NCBI GenBank assembly: GCA_001770855.1
Contig: MESE01000148.1
Span: forward strand, 1 to 64,000
Origin: Burkholderiales bacterium RIFCSPLOWO2_02_FULL_57_36
GTDB lineage: Bacteria > Pseudomonadota > Gammaproteobacteria > Burkholderiales > Burkholderiaceae_D
Reading direction: 5' to 3'
Length of the DNA stretch: 64,000 bases
In this document: positions 18,885-29,040 of the stretch, one piece after another
Numbering within the stretch: position 1 is the stretch's first letter
How the letters are laid out: every line of letters starts with the position of its first letter
The notes under the pieces: model-generated
The model's database searches: none
What the model was told of the DNA's origin: nothing
What the model saw: the letters and a program-made list of their open reading frames with translations, nothing else
Program-made: the position numbers and the translations under genes

Positions 18885-19613
18885 GTGAAGCTGAAACTTT
18901 GGTTACGGCGCCATTCAATTTCGGCGCCGAAAATGAGCGTCAAAACCGACTTGCCTTGGCCGTTGAAAGTAGCTTTTCTTGGTATCGTATTGGGTTTGGG
19001 TGGCGCCACTGCAATGTGGGCCTACGACTTGGGGCGCAGTTTTACCCGATTTGGCCCAGGCCCATCCAGAGAGCAAGTGGAAGAGCTTCAGCAAAAAATC
19101 GATCACCTTACGATCGATCGCAACCGCTTTTCAAGCACAGTGAATGCGGCAGAAAGTCAGCTTAATATAGAGCGCTCGGCACAGAAGCAACTTGCAGCCC
19201 AAGTAAAAATACTGGAATCCGAGAATGCGAAATTGAAAGAAGACCTCGCATTCTTTGAAAGCTTGCTGCCTGCGGATACGGGTAGCGGAATTTCCATCAG
19301 GCGGTTAAAAGCCGAACTCATTGCGCCAAATCAACTTCGTTATCGTTTGTTGATTATGCAGGGGGCGAAAGGTGGCCGAGATTTTGTAGGGGATTTACAA
19401 TTTGCGGTGACTGTTGTGCGGGAGGGTAAAAGTGCTATGATGATGTTTCCACAGGGAAATGCAGGCGAGAGTGAAAAGCTGAAACTCAACTTCAAGCATT
19501 ATCAGCGCGTGGAAGGAATATTGACATTGCCGGAAGAAACATTGGTCAAGGCAATCCAAGCGCGCGTGCTTGAAAAAGGGCAAATTCGCGCACAGCAGTC
19601 TGCCAATTTGTAA
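18885..19613 (+). CDS. DUF6776-type membrane-anchored coiled-coil protein
   Basis: A 242-residue protein read from GTG 18885. The RRHSISAPKM segment before the membrane helix appears conserved in Burkholderiales homologues, so a later ATG (18933) is less likely. One transmembrane helix (about 26-47) is followed by a long coiled coil (about 60-125, EQVEELQQKIDHL onward) and a beta-rich C-terminal domain. It is 12 bp before the bactofilin gene, suggesting a link to the cell envelope or cytoskeleton. Function unknown. Confidence 0.8.
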   Translation: MKLKLWLRRHSISAPKMSVKTDLPWPLKVAFLGIVLGLGGATAMWAYDLGRSFTRFGPGPSREQVEELQQKIDHLTIDRNRFSSTVNAAESQLNIERSAQKQLAAQVKILESENAKLKEDLAFFESLLPADTGSGISIRRLKAELIAPNQLRYRLLIMQGAKGGRDFVGDLQFAVTVVREGKSAMMMFPQGNAGESEKLKLNFKHYQRVEGILTLPEETLVKAIQARVLEKGQIRAQQSANL

Positions 19614-19625
19614 AGGAAAACCCGT

Positions 19626-20030
19626 ATGTTTGGCCATAAAGCAAAAAATACGATTGACAGCCTTATCGGCGCGTCGACCAAGATAGAGGGTAATCTGTAT
19701 TTCAAGGGCGGCTTGCGTATTGACGGTCACGTCAAAGGCAACGTCATTGCGGAATCCGGCGATACCAGCATGCTGGTCATTTCCGAACAGGCCAAAATAG
19801 AAGGCGAAATCCGAGTCGCGCATCTTGTCGTCAATGGAGAAATTGTCGGGCCGGTTTATTCGTCGGAACTGCTTGAATTACAGCCAAAAGCCCGCATAAC
19901 AGGTGATGTATATTACAAGGCGCTGGAAATGCATGGCGGCGCGTTGGTATCCGGCAAATTGACCCACGATCAGGTCGGTGAGCAAGTATTGAAGCTGGCC
20001 CCGCCCAAGCTCGCGGCATCGAATGCGTGA
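19626..20030 (+). CDS. Bactofilin, polymer-forming cytoskeletal protein
   Basis: A 134-residue protein with the right-handed beta-helix repeat of bactofilins: LIGASTKIEGNLYFKGGLRIDGHVKGNV, then further glycine-spaced repeats to about residue 115, with short unstructured tails. Bactofilins polymerise without nucleotide and organise cell-wall enzymes or polar complexes. It is translationally close to the upstream membrane coiled-coil gene, a plausible membrane partner, and 52 bp before erpA. Confidence 0.93.
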   Translation: MFGHKAKNTIDSLIGASTKIEGNLYFKGGLRIDGHVKGNVIAESGDTSMLVISEQAKIEGEIRVAHLVVNGEIVGPVYSSELLELQPKARITGDVYYKALEMHGGALVSGKLTHDQVGEQVLKLAPPKLAASNA

Positions 20031-20082
20031 TCTGCGCTGAAGACTTATAATGATTGATTGCCTGTTCTAGTAGGAGCTCGAA

Positions 20083-20430
20083 ATGAATGCTGTTACCGAA
20101 ATGCCTGCACCAATCGTTTTTTCGGATAGCGCGGCAATGAAAGTTGCGCAATTGATTGAAGAAGAGGGCAATCCTGACCTGAAACTGCGAGTATTTGTGC
20201 AGGGCGGAGGTTGTTCCGGCTTCCAGTATGGTTTTACCTTCGATGAAATCGTCAACGAAGACGATACGACCATGACCAAAAATGGCGTACATCTGCTCAT
20301 CGATTCGATGAGCTATCAATATCTGGTGGGTGCAGAAATTGATTACAAGGATGACCTTGAGGGGGCGCAGTTCGTAATCAAGAATCCAAATGCAACGACC
20401 ACATGCGGTTGCGGATCGTCTTTCTCCTGA
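20083..20430 (+). CDS. erpA: Iron-sulfur cluster insertion protein ErpA
   Basis: A 115-residue A-type carrier. The three ligands are visible: one cysteine in [10 protein letters not shown] and the final pair in [10 protein letters not shown]. ErpA passes Fe-S clusters to apo-proteins such as isoprenoid enzymes. The start ATG is preceded by AGGAGC. A bidirectional terminator separates it from the convergent anmK. Confidence 0.95.
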   Translation: MNAVTEMPAPIVFSDSAAMKVAQLIEEEGNPDLKLRVFVQGGGCSGFQYGFTFDEIVNEDDTTMTKNGVHLLIDSMSYQYLVGAEIDYKDDLEGAQFVIKNPNATTTCGCGSSFS

Positions 20431-20448
20431 GAGAATTAATCCCCAAAT

Positions 20449-20480
20449 AAAAAAAGCGCAGATTTTTCTGCGCTTTTTTT
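20449..20480. terminator. Bidirectional terminator between erpA and anmK
   Basis: AAAAAAGCGCAGA and TCTGCGCTTTTTT form a perfect stem with a short T loop. A/T runs on both sides make it functional on both strands, serving the two convergent genes. Confidence 0.9.
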
Positions 20481-20481
20481 A

Positions 20482-21627
20482 TCAAGACGGATAAAGCGCC
20501 CCCAGAATTCGACTTCCTTTCGCCCCAGTGACTGTCGGCAGATTGCCGGGCTTGCGCTCGATGAATCGATGCGCAAGCCATGCGAATGCCAGCGCTTCCA
20601 CATTATTTGGAGGTATGCCGAGTGCGGACGTGGATTCAACCGCTGCCGACAGTCCATGATCGGCCAGCGCTTGCTGTAACTTCCGCATCAAATAGGTATT
20701 GTAGGCACCGCCGCCGCACACGTAGGCAGTCTTCGCGCTGTTTGCATACTTGGCAATTGCGTCCGCCAGAGTCGTGGCGGTCAATGCCGCGAGCGTTGCC
20801 TGCACATCAGCCGGCTTTGCCTCGGAAAACCCGACGAGCTTGTCGGCCAGCCAGGCTGGGTTGAACAAGTCGCGCCCGGTGCTTTTCGGTGGCGGCAATG
20901 CAAAGAACGGCTCATCCTGAAGCGCAGCGAGCAAGCGAGGTATGATTTCGCCACTTGCTGCCCATGTGCCCTCCGCGTCGTATTTTTTATTCAGGTGCCG
21001 GGCAATCCAGGTGTCCATCAACGCATTTCCAGGGCCGGTGTCAAAGCCGATAACGTGCGCGGCCTTCTCATTCCCCAGCACACTGATGTTGCTGATGCCA
21101 CCTATGTTGATCACAACGCGACTTTCATTTTCATCGGCAAAGAGCGCCTGATGGAAGGCGGGCACCAATGGAGCGCCCTGGCCGCCGGCGGCAATGTCGC
21201 GGCCGCGAAAATCGGCGATCACATCGACGCCGGTCAGCTCAGCCAGGAGCGCGGGATTATTTGTCTGGCGTGTATAGCCAAATGCCGGCTGATGCCTGAT
21301 GGTTTGGCCATGAACGCCGATGGCGCACACGCGATCGGCGGCAATATTTGCTTGCGCCAGTAATTGATTGACGCAATCGGCGTAGCAATGCGCCAAGATA
21401 TTGGCGACTAACGCTTCACGATGAATTTCATTGTTGCCCGCAGATTGCAAGGCCATCAGATCGCGCTGCAGTTCCGTTGTAAACGGGACATAGGCCGCCG
21501 CAAGAGTGTCGATGGCTTCTTGAGAGGGATCTGAAGAAAACGCCGCGAGCACGCCATCAACGCCATCCAGGCTCGTGCCGGACATAAGGCCGATGAAGAG
21601 CGAGTTATCAGAACATGGCAAAGACAT
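20482..21627 (-). CDS. anmK: Anhydro-N-acetylmuramic acid kinase
   Basis: A 381-residue ASKHA-fold kinase of murein recycling; it hydrolyses and phosphorylates anhydroMurNAc to MurNAc-6-phosphate. Diagnostic features are LMSGTSLDGVDGVLAAF near the N-terminus, IGVHGQTIRHQP, and the glycine-rich CGGGAYNTYLMRKL in the ATPase domain. It lies 95 bp downstream of the M23 murein hydrolase, so the pair links wall degradation with recycling. Confidence 0.95.
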   Translation of the reverse strand: MSLPCSDNSLFIGLMSGTSLDGVDGVLAAFSSDPSQEAIDTLAAAYVPFTTELQRDLMALQSAGNNEIHREALVANILAHCYADCVNQLLAQANIAADRVCAIGVHGQTIRHQPAFGYTRQTNNPALLAELTGVDVIADFRGRDIAAGGQGAPLVPAFHQALFADENESRVVINIGGISNISVLGNEKAAHVIGFDTGPGNALMDTWIARHLNKKYDAEGTWAASGEIIPRLLAALQDEPFFALPPPKSTGRDLFNPAWLADKLVGFSEAKPADVQATLAALTATTLADAIAKYANSAKTAYVCGGGAYNTYLMRKLQQALADHGLSAAVESTSALGIPPNNVEALAFAWLAHRFIERKPGNLPTVTGAKGSRILGALYPS

Positions 21628-21722
21628 ACAGGGCCGTTCGAAATTGATTGATTCTTCAGGCGATTAACCGGAGCCGCATTAAATAACGTGTACCCGCAGC
21701 GGGGCTCAATAAACGATCACGC

Positions 21723-23090
21723 CTATTTTGAAGCAAGCTTGATAGGGCTCTCCGGAGGGCTTAACAGAGCGAAGCGATGCGTCATGTCGTTTGCTATGCC
21801 GCGGAACCGCTGCAACTCCGCGCCAGCCAATGGCTGCACGTTTGGTACATCGATGGATAGCGGATTGCGCGGTTCGTTATTGACCCGGAATTCATAATGC
21901 AAGTGCGGGCCGGTGGACCACCCGGTAGAGCCGACATAGCCGATCACTTCACCTTGATCGACTTTCGTGCCTCTGCGCATCCCTTTGGCGAATCCGTTCA
22001 TGTGAGCATACAAGGTTGAATAACCTGACCAATGTTTGATCACCACCGCATTTCCATAGCCGCCTTTAACGCCGATAAAATCAATTACGCCTTCGCCGGA
22101 CGCACGGATCGGCGTGCCGGTTGGCGCGGCAAAATCAACGCCCTTATGGGCACGCCATTGGCCGGAAATAGGATGGCGTCGAACGGAGAATCCCGATGAG
22201 ATTCGCGAAAATTCCAGAGGAGATTTCAGAAACGCCTTTTTCAGGGACTTGCCATCAAATCCATAGTATCCGCCGCCTTGCTTGTTGCCAGGCTCGTCAA
22301 ACCATACGGATTGATACGTGGCGCCGTCGTTATGGAATTCTCCGGCCAGAACCCGGCCCGCGCGAATATACTCGCCGCCCTGCCAGAACGTTTCATAGAC
22401 AACATTAAAACGGTCGCCGCGGCGCAGATCGGATGCAAAATCAATATTCGTAGCAAACATGTTGACGATTTGCATGGCCACCGGGTCCGGTATTCTGGCC
22501 GCATCCGTCGCGGCGAACAACGATGACTTGATTTCGCCGGTGCGCATTTCGATACGTTTTTCGAGGCTGGCTGAAGCTTCCGATGCCTTGAAGCTATTGC
22601 CATCACGCTTGATGAATACGTTCTTGATCGGGTTTTCGCGTCCGTCAACGACCATAGTACTCAGCCATTGCAGTTCGCCATTTTCCGCGGTCTGGACCTG
22701 TACGCGCTTGCCGACTTTCAGCTGCAACACCTGGCGTGCAGTGGAGTCTGATTTCATAAAAGCTGCCGCCGCATTGTCGTCAATGCCAAGGCGATTCATC
22801 AGTGTTGCCAACGTGTCGCCAGGACGAACTCGTTCTTCGCTGACGTAGATTTGGGACGCACCCTCTAAAAAAACAATTTGCTGTGACAGATCGGGTAGAT
22901 CCAGTTCTTGCACGATCGCTCGCACCGGCAGATCCGCCGCATCCGGCGCCATCGGCGCAACACCAGCGGCGCCAAATGCACACACTGCAAAGAACAGGGC
23001 TGTTCCCGAAACGATTCGGCTTTTGCGTGATGAGCCAAGCAGCAGCTTGCAGCGTGATCCGACGCTCAGTAATTTATCTATGGCGATCAT
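21723..23090 (-). CDS. M23-family peptidoglycan endopeptidase (MepM-like)
   Basis: A 455-residue envelope protein with one N-terminal membrane or signal segment (about 27-47), an OapA/LysM-like domain with [14 protein letters not shown], and a C-terminal LytM domain. The zinc motif is intact: HKGVDF and [11 protein letters not shown], plus a central HMNGF. Such enzymes cut peptidoglycan cross-links to allow wall growth. It is divergent from tyrS and upstream of anmK on the same strand, as in related genomes. Confidence 0.92.
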   Translation of the reverse strand: MIAIDKLLSVGSRCKLLLGSSRKSRIVSGTALFFAVCAFGAAGVAPMAPDAADLPVRAIVQELDLPDLSQQIVFLEGASQIYVSEERVRPGDTLATLMNRLGIDDNAAAAFMKSDSTARQVLQLKVGKRVQVQTAENGELQWLSTMVVDGRENPIKNVFIKRDGNSFKASEASASLEKRIEMRTGEIKSSLFAATDAARIPDPVAMQIVNMFATNIDFASDLRRGDRFNVVYETFWQGGEYIRAGRVLAGEFHNDGATYQSVWFDEPGNKQGGGYYGFDGKSLKKAFLKSPLEFSRISSGFSVRRHPISGQWRAHKGVDFAAPTGTPIRASGEGVIDFIGVKGGYGNAVVIKHWSGYSTLYAHMNGFAKGMRRGTKVDQGEVIGYVGSTGWSTGPHLHYEFRVNNEPRNPLSIDVPNVQPLAGAELQRFRGIANDMTHRFALLSPPESPIKLASK

Positions 23091-23230
23091 GCAATACGTT
23101 AAAATTTACCGTTTTCCTGATTGTCTTCTTTTGCTTCTTGCTGAGTTGTCAGGCGGCAAGGTTGATCGGAAGGGAATTATATCAAACGCGTCACATAGTA
23201 CTTTCTTTTAATTTCAATTTCGTTAGCCTT

Positions 23231-24502
23231 ATGGACCTAGATCAATTGCCAAATGAATCCTCAATACCGCTTGATGGCTCGTCCCAAAAACCATTCTCGC
23301 TTTCCAATGCGATGCAAGAAGCGCTGGCGATCACCAAGCGTGGCGTCGACGAACTATTGATTGAAGGGGAATTCGTGCAAAAGCTTGCCCGTTCTGAAAA
23401 AACGGGTAAGCCGCTGCGGGTCAAACTGGGGTTGGATCCGACTGCGCCGGATTTGCATTTGGGTCACACAGTCGTACTCAACAAGATGCGTCAACTGCAA
23501 GATTTAGGCCATACGGTAATTTTTTTGATCGGCGACTTCACATCGATGATCGGCGATCCGTCCGGCCGCAACGTTACCCGACCGCCGTTGACTCGCGAGC
23601 AGATCGAGATGAACGCGCAAACCTATTTCGCTCAAGCCAGTCTGGTACTGGACCCCGCCAAGACGGAAATCCGTTACAACTCTGAATGGTCCGATCCGCT
23701 CGGTGCGCGCGGAATGATTGAGCTGGCGGCAAAATATACAGTGGCACGTATTTTGGAGCGTGAAGATTTTACAAAGCGTTTTAAGGCCGGCACGCCGATC
23801 TCGGTGCATGAACTTCTGTATCCATTAATGCAGGGTTACGACTCTGTCGCATTGAAAGCGGATCTGGAGTTGGGTGGCACCGATCAGAAATTCAATCTGC
23901 TGGTCGGACGCGAATTGCAAAAACAATATGGGCAGGAGCCGCAATGCGTTCTCACGATGCCATTGCTTGAGGGCTTGGATGGCATCGAGAAGATGTCTAA
24001 ATCCAAGGGCAACTATATTGGCATTACGGAACCCGCCAATACCATGTTCGCCAAGGTAATGAGCATTTCAGACGTGATGATGTGGCGGTACTACGATTTG
24101 TTGTCGTTCCGATCAATCGCCGAAATTGCCCAGTTCAAGCGTGAAGTCGAAGACGGACGTAATCCGCGCGACATTAAAGTGTTATTGGCGCAAGAAATTG
24201 TGGAGCGGTTCCATTCGCGGCGAGCAGCGGAAGATGCGTTGCTTGATTTCAATAAACGTGCACGAGGAGGCATTCCCGATGATGTTCCGGACGTTGCCCT
24301 CAGCGGCTCGCCGCTTGGTATAGGACAGTTGCTGAAGCAAGCCAATCTTTGCCCCTCCACCTCCGAAGCGTTGCGCATGGTTGAGCAAGGAGGCGTACGT
24401 ATCGATGGCGCGATAATCAGTGACAAGGGGTTGCGGCTCGAGGCAGGCACTTTTGTGGTGCAGGTCGGGAAAAGAAAATTCGCACGGGTGACATTGACTT
24501 GA
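23231..24502 (+). CDS. tyrS: Tyrosyl-tRNA synthetase
   Basis: A 423-residue class I synthetase. It has the HIGH-like [11 protein letters not shown], the tyrosine site [20 protein letters not shown], and a C-terminal S4 RNA-binding domain ([15 protein letters not shown]). The reading frame stays open 348 bp upstream into the divergent peptidase gene, but conservation begins after MDLDQLPNE, so ATG 23231 is chosen. A later start at MQEALAITK (23309) cannot be excluded. dtd overlaps its stop codon. Confidence 0.95.
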   Translation: MDLDQLPNESSIPLDGSSQKPFSLSNAMQEALAITKRGVDELLIEGEFVQKLARSEKTGKPLRVKLGLDPTAPDLHLGHTVVLNKMRQLQDLGHTVIFLIGDFTSMIGDPSGRNVTRPPLTREQIEMNAQTYFAQASLVLDPAKTEIRYNSEWSDPLGARGMIELAAKYTVARILEREDFTKRFKAGTPISVHELLYPLMQGYDSVALKADLELGGTDQKFNLLVGRELQKQYGQEPQCVLTMPLLEGLDGIEKMSKSKGNYIGITEPANTMFAKVMSISDVMMWRYYDLLSFRSIAEIAQFKREVEDGRNPRDIKVLLAQEIVERFHSRRAAEDALLDFNKRARGGIPDDVPDVALSGSPLGIGQLLKQANLCPSTSEALRMVEQGGVRIDGAIISDKGLRLEAGTFVVQVGKRKFARVTLT

Positions 24503-24948
24503 TCGCTCTGTTGCAGCGGGTTACGCAAGCTGCGGTGATCGTCGATGGGATGGCGGTCGGCGCTATCGATGCCGGGTTGATGGTCCTGGTGTGCGCCGAG
24601 CGCGACGATACCGAAACGCAAGCCGACGCATTGCTGAACAAGCTGCTGGCATATCGCGTATTCCCGGACGACAAAGGCAAGATGAATCGCAGTATTGTTG
24701 ACGTCGCAGGGGGATTGTTGCTGGTGCCGCAGTTTACACTGGCAGCGGATACGCAATCGGGAACGCGGCCGTCATTCACGCCGGCGGCAACGCCTGAAAG
24801 AGGTGCTGTCCTATTCAATTATTTTGTCGCCCAGGCTCGGTCAAGGCATCCGCTGGTCGAGACCGGGCGGTTTGGCGCGCATATGCAGGTGTCTTTGATC
24901 AATGATGGGCCGGTAACTTTCTGGCTGCAGGTAAGGCCGCAACAGTAG
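24499..24948 (+). CDS. dtd: D-aminoacyl-tRNA deacylase
   Basis: A 149-residue proofreading enzyme that hydrolyses D-aminoacyl-tRNA such as D-Tyr-tRNA. The family marks are [21 protein letters not shown] and the GP motif [10 protein letters not shown]. The start is a TTG overlapping the tyrS stop in TTGA, giving the expected MIALLQRV N-terminus. Coupling to tyrS makes functional sense, since TyrRS mischarges D-tyrosine. Confidence 0.95.
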   Translation: MIALLQRVTQAAVIVDGMAVGAIDAGLMVLVCAERDDTETQADALLNKLLAYRVFPDDKGKMNRSIVDVAGGLLLVPQFTLAADTQSGTRPSFTPAATPERGAVLFNYFVAQARSRHPLVETGRFGAHMQVSLINDGPVTFWLQVRPQQ

Positions 24949-25023
24949 GCGCCGGATGACGGATTGCCGGACAAACATCGTGCGCCGTTATCCAATCCAC
25001 ATTGCAAACCATAGGAGATGATG

Positions 25024-25677
25024 ATGAAATTTTGGAGCGATTCATTCAAGGACGGAGCAACTATCCCGGGACAGTTTGCATTCGGCGTTGTCGATCCGGT
25101 GGCGCATGTCGCTCTTTCCGATAATCGGAACCCCCATTTCGCATGGAACGATGTTCCGGGCGATGCGAAATCGCTGGTGCTGATTTGCCATGATCGTGAT
25201 GTGCCGTCACGCGGCGACGATGTGAATCAAGAGGGCAAAACGATACCGGCGGATTTGCCGAGAGTTGATTTCTTTCACTGGGCCTTGATTGATTTGCCGG
25301 CGAATTTGACGGCCATACAAGCCGGTGAATTTTCCAACGGCATACAGCCACGCGGCAAACCCGGCCCTGAAATAGCCAACCATGCACCGATTGGTGCTCG
25401 TCACGGCCTCAATGACTATACCGGTTGGTTTGCCGAAGATCCGGACATGAGCGGCGATTACTTTGGATACGACGGCCCTTGTCCGCCGTGGAACGACTCG
25501 ATCGTGCACCATTATGTTTTTACATTGTATGCGTTGAATATCGCGCGGCTACCGGTCGATGGAGCATTCACCGGCACGCAAGTACGCGACACAATTCACG
25601 ATCATATTCTGGCGCAGGCGAGCCTCATCGGCACTTACAGCCTGAACCCAGCCATTGCGCAACCGGCAGCAAGATAG
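25024..25677 (+). CDS. YbhB/YbcL (PEBP, Raf kinase inhibitor-like) family protein
   Basis: A phosphatidylethanolamine-binding-like protein of about 217 residues, with WNDVPGDAKSLVLICHDRD, FFHWALIDLPANL and the C-terminal GPCPPWNDSIVHHYVFTLYAL. Three ATG codons are stacked at 25018, 25021 and 25024; AGGAG at 25013-25017 best fits the last. No signal peptide is seen, so it should be cytoplasmic. The bacterial role is unknown. The phosphatase gene follows after 14 bp. Confidence 0.9.
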   Translation: MKFWSDSFKDGATIPGQFAFGVVDPVAHVALSDNRNPHFAWNDVPGDAKSLVLICHDRDVPSRGDDVNQEGKTIPADLPRVDFFHWALIDLPANLTAIQAGEFSNGIQPRGKPGPEIANHAPIGARHGLNDYTGWFAEDPDMSGDYFGYDGPCPPWNDSIVHHYVFTLYALNIARLPVDGAFTGTQVRDTIHDHILAQASLIGTYSLNPAIAQPAAR

Positions 25678-25691
25678 GCAGACCACACTAC

Positions 25692-26336
25692 ATGACTGAA
25701 ATTTTACTGATTCGCCACGGCGAAACCGAATGGAATGCGGTAAAGCGTTTGCAGGGCCATCTTGACATCGCACTCAATGCAGAAGGCGAGCGACAAGCTG
25801 CGGCGCTTGGACAGGCGCTACTGGACGAAACGCTCGATGTCATCGTCGCCAGCGATTTGCAACGTGCGATGCAAACTGCGCACGCCATCGCGCAACCGCG
25901 CGGTATGACAATACAGGCGGATCCCGGTTTGCGCGAACGTTGCTATGGCGCGTTCGAAGGTGTGATGTACAGTGAAATTGAGGAGCGATTTCCGGAAGCG
26001 TATGCGACTTGGCAGGCGCGCGACATCGATGCGCGCTTTCCGGACGGGATCGGCAGGGCGGAAACCTTGCGTGAATTTTATGAGCGTGCGATTACCACAA
26101 TCAATCGTCTTGCTTTGCTTCATAAGGGCAAGAAAATTGCCTTGGTCACGCATGGCGGCATACTGGAATGTGCTTATCGAGCCGCCAATGATGTCGGATT
26201 GTTGGCTGCGCGTGATTTCGATGTTTTTAATGCAAGCATTAACAGGGTCGTATGGACTGGCGCCGCGATGCATGTTTTGGAATGGGGTAATGTTGCGCAC
26301 TTGACGCAAACAGTACTCGATGAAATTGACAAATAA
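25692..26336 (+). CDS. Histidine phosphatase / phosphoglycerate mutase-family protein
   Basis: A 214-residue branch-1 histidine phosphatase. The catalytic RHG motif is in LLIRHGETEWN at residues 6-16, the acid residue region is GLRERCYGAFEG, and the second histidine is in LVTHGGILE. The ATG at 25692 places the motif at the expected position; an open frame upstream overlaps the PEBP gene. It may be a GpmB-like mutase or a general phosphatase; sequence alone does not decide. Confidence 0.9.
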   Translation: MTEILLIRHGETEWNAVKRLQGHLDIALNAEGERQAAALGQALLDETLDVIVASDLQRAMQTAHAIAQPRGMTIQADPGLRERCYGAFEGVMYSEIEERFPEAYATWQARDIDARFPDGIGRAETLREFYERAITTINRLALLHKGKKIALVTHGGILECAYRAANDVGLLAARDFDVFNASINRVVWTGAAMHVLEWGNVAHLTQTVLDEIDK

Positions 26337-26356
26337 GTCCTATGTGCGCATATAAT
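26326..26356 (+). promoter_or_regulatory. Putative sigma-70 promoter of the GAF-GGDEF gene
   Basis: A perfect TTGACA (26326-26331) and a perfect TATAAT (26351-26356) are separated by 19 bp, slightly long. The -35 box lies within the last codons of the phosphatase gene. Confidence 0.5.
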
Positions 26357-26440
26357 TTCCGTGGAGCACTAATTTGGCGATAAGAAATTCTTTCCTGCTT
26401 GATCAACAAAATTCTTCAATTTACCGGCTCAAAGGGTTAC

Positions 26441-27520
26441 ATGAGACTCAATCCATTTTCATCGCGTCGGCCAGAAGAAAAGGCGCCAACAAGGCCGATA
26501 GTCGATGCGCACGAAACTGATGGTGAGCACATTACCCTTACGGCGGCATTGCACTCGTTGCTGGAAACGTTGCCGCAATCGTACAGCGGCCGGGAAAATA
26601 TCCGATTGTTGTGCGATGCAATTGTTGGCGCAAGCTCGCATCTGCGCTTTGTCTGGGTCGGGTTCTGCAAAGGAGACTCTGGCGACGTGGAGCCCTATGC
26701 GGCGGTAGGGCAATGCCTGGAAGAGTGCTCGCATTGGAATTTGCCGAGCAATTGTTTTGATGCCGCCGGACCGAGTTCCCAGGCATTTCCGGATGATATG
26801 GAATCGCAACTTAGGCTAGGCGGACTATTCGCGCCATGGCTTAATGCTCCGAATGCCGCTACCGTGAGTTCGGCGTTGTCAATTCCGTTGCGCTCGGAAA
26901 AGGCAAGTTTGCGTGGCATGATCGTGTTCTATGCCGACAGCAAAGATTACTTCGCAGGCGTGGATGTTTCTCTGTTTCAGGCATTTTGCCATGTCGCGGA
27001 AATTATCTGGAAGCAATCGAACCTGATGCACATGCTTACGCAAAAAGCACAACAGGATCCGCTGACCGGCCTGATGAACCGGCGTCATACTGTTCAGACT
27101 CTCGAAAAGCAAATGGCTCATGCCGAACGGGCTGATGAGCCGTTATCGATCCTAATATGCAGGATCAAGGATTTCAATAAGCTCAATGACGTCTACGGCT
27201 GGCTGGCGTCGGATGCGATCCTGGCGGCATTTTCCAAAGATATCAATCTGCAATTGCGTTCGCAAGATGCCGGCGGTCGCTGGACCGGAATCGAGTTTTT
27301 ATACATTTTGCCGGACACAAACGACGAACAGGCGCAGACACTTGCAAAAGGCATACAAGACTATTTCCTGAGACATCCCGTCACGGTTAAAAATTGGTCG
27401 ATCCGCTTGGCATTGACTGTGGGTATTGCGACGTATTCCAAGCAAATTATCGGAGTCGATGATTTTATATTGCATGCCAATCAAAGCATGGATGCCATTT
27501 CTGACGAACTGCCGTCCTAA
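26441..27520 (+). CDS. GAF domain protein with a degenerate GGDEF domain
   Basis: From ATG 26441 the protein has 359 residues; an in-frame TTG at 26399 would add 14. A GAF-like sensor covers about 30-205. A GGDEF-fold domain begins at DPLTGLMNRRHTV, but the active-site signature reads RWTGIEF (near 281) in place of RYGGDEF, and the metal-binding region reads ICRIKDFNKLNDVYGW instead of DxDxFK. Cyclase activity is therefore unlikely; it may bind GTP or c-di-GMP or act through partners. Confidence 0.85.
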   Translation: MRLNPFSSRRPEEKAPTRPIVDAHETDGEHITLTAALHSLLETLPQSYSGRENIRLLCDAIVGASSHLRFVWVGFCKGDSGDVEPYAAVGQCLEECSHWNLPSNCFDAAGPSSQAFPDDMESQLRLGGLFAPWLNAPNAATVSSALSIPLRSEKASLRGMIVFYADSKDYFAGVDVSLFQAFCHVAEIIWKQSNLMHMLTQKAQQDPLTGLMNRRHTVQTLEKQMAHAERADEPLSILICRIKDFNKLNDVYGWLASDAILAAFSKDINLQLRSQDAGGRWTGIEFLYILPDTNDEQAQTLAKGIQDYFLRHPVTVKNWSIRLALTVGIATYSKQIIGVDDFILHANQSMDAISDELPS

Positions 27521-27640
27521 TATGCCATATAGAAAATAGGCAGACTTCACACCAAAATCCATTGTAATGGCCAGATCGTTGGAGACCGGCTTGCTTCTAG
27601 GGATAAAATAGCGTCTTTTCTGCTGCCGCCCTTATTCTTT

Positions 27641-28657
27641 GTGAACATCGGTCCGTACTCCCTTCGCAATAATATTTTTGTCGCTCCGATGGCCGGCGTG
27701 ACCGATCGGCCGTTCCGCCAGCTTTGCAAGCAGCTTGGCGCCGGCTATGCCGTGTCCGAAATGGCAGCGTCCAACCCGCGCCTGTGGGCAACGGAAAAAT
27801 CCGCGCGGCGTACAAATCACGAGGGTGAAATGGAGCCGAAAGCGGTGCAGATTTCCGGTGCCGATCCAGCCATGCTTGCCGAATGCGCAAAGTTCAACGT
27901 TGGTCGCGGTGCGCAAATCATCGACATCAACATGGGTTGCCCCGTCAAAAAAGTGTGCAATAGCTGGTGCGGTTCGGCTTTGCTGCAGGATGAAAAACTG
28001 GTCGGTGAAATTCTGGACGCAGTGGTTGCTGCGGTCGATGTACCGGTTACCCTGAAATTCCGCACCGGATGGGACAGGCAGCACAAAAATGCGTTGCGCA
28101 TTGCCGGAATCGCGCAGAACAGCGGCATCGCCATGCTGACGCTGCATGGACGTACGCGTGCGGACGGGTATAGCGGCGCCGCCGAGTACGACACAATTAC
28201 AGCCGTAAAGGAAGCAGTGTCAATTCCGGTGGTTGCGAACGGCGACATTACAACTCCGGAAAAGGCGAAGTTCGTGCTTGCTGCAACAGGAGCTGATGCC
28301 GTGATGATCGGCCGTGCCGCACAAGGACGGCCATGGATTTTTCGAGAAATAGATTTTTTTTTACGCACAGGACAATATCTTCCATCGCCGTCGATCACGG
28401 AAGCGCGCTTGCTGATGCATGAACATCTACAGGCGCATTACGCGTTCTACGGCAGTTTCATTGGAATACGCACTGCACGCAAGCATATCGGCTGGTATGT
28501 ACAGGACCTTGCCGGCGGAGAGAAATTTCGCAAGAGAATGAACCTGCTGGAAAACTGCGATGAGCAGATTGCTGCGGTAGATACTTTTTTTGAATCGCAA
28601 TTGGCGTTTGGCGAACGGTTACAATATCGCCTTAGTGAAGAAAAGCTGGTTGCCTAA
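27641..28657 (+). CDS. dusB: tRNA-dihydrouridine synthase B
   Basis: A 338-residue FMN enzyme that reduces uridine in the tRNA D-loop. The N-terminal VAPMAGVTDRPFRQLC, the catalytic cysteine in CNSWCGSALLQ and VVANGDITTPE plus MIGRAAQGRPW are diagnostic. The start codon is GTG, placing NIGPYSLRN at the N-terminus. fis follows after 40 bp, the classic dusB-fis operon. Confidence 0.95.
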   Translation: MNIGPYSLRNNIFVAPMAGVTDRPFRQLCKQLGAGYAVSEMAASNPRLWATEKSARRTNHEGEMEPKAVQISGADPAMLAECAKFNVGRGAQIIDINMGCPVKKVCNSWCGSALLQDEKLVGEILDAVVAAVDVPVTLKFRTGWDRQHKNALRIAGIAQNSGIAMLTLHGRTRADGYSGAAEYDTITAVKEAVSIPVVANGDITTPEKAKFVLAATGADAVMIGRAAQGRPWIFREIDFFLRTGQYLPSPSITEARLLMHEHLQAHYAFYGSFIGIRTARKHIGWYVQDLAGGEKFRKRMNLLENCDEQIAAVDTFFESQLAFGERLQYRLSEEKLVA

Positions 28658-28697
28658 TGTCATCAATAAGAACAACAAGATTGAAATACCGCGAAAA

Positions 28698-28931
28698 ATG
28701 AGCAAAGACAGTATTCAGGATGTCGTCAAGAAAAGCCTTGAAAAATATTTCAAGGACTTGGGTGAGCAGGCACCGTCCAATGTCTATGAAATGGTCGTAT
28801 CCACGGTCGAAAAACCAATTCTTGAGGCAGTGATGAGCCGTGCTGAAGGCAATCAATCGCTGGCGGCGGAAATGCTTGGCATCAATCGAAATACGTTGCG
28901 TAAAAAGCTGCAGCAGCACGGACTTCTTTAG
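28698..28931 (+). CDS. fis: DNA-binding protein Fis
   Basis: A 77-residue nucleoid protein. The C-terminal helix-turn-helix EGNQSLAAEMLGINRNTLRKKL is the Fis signature. The ATG at 28698 gives the short form usual in betaproteobacteria, lacking part of the E. coli N-terminus that contacts Hin/Gin invertases. It is expressed with dusB and should influence rRNA, supercoiling and growth-phase genes. Confidence 0.95.
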   Translation: MSKDSIQDVVKKSLEKYFKDLGEQAPSNVYEMVVSTVEKPILEAVMSRAEGNQSLAAEMLGINRNTLRKKLQQHGLL

Positions 28932-29040
28932 ACGGTTGTACGTTGACAGTTCAAGAGGAAAATAACGTAAAGAGAGTAACTTCTCGTTTTTCCCGTACAC
29001 ACTGCTTTTACATTATTTATCACTTCACGCCGCCATTATC

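Noticed and set aside
22883-23230. In-frame N-terminal extension of tyrS of 116 residues
   Set aside because: It overlaps the divergent M23 peptidase gene, its composition is unlike a synthetase, and TyrRS similarity begins after ATG 23231.
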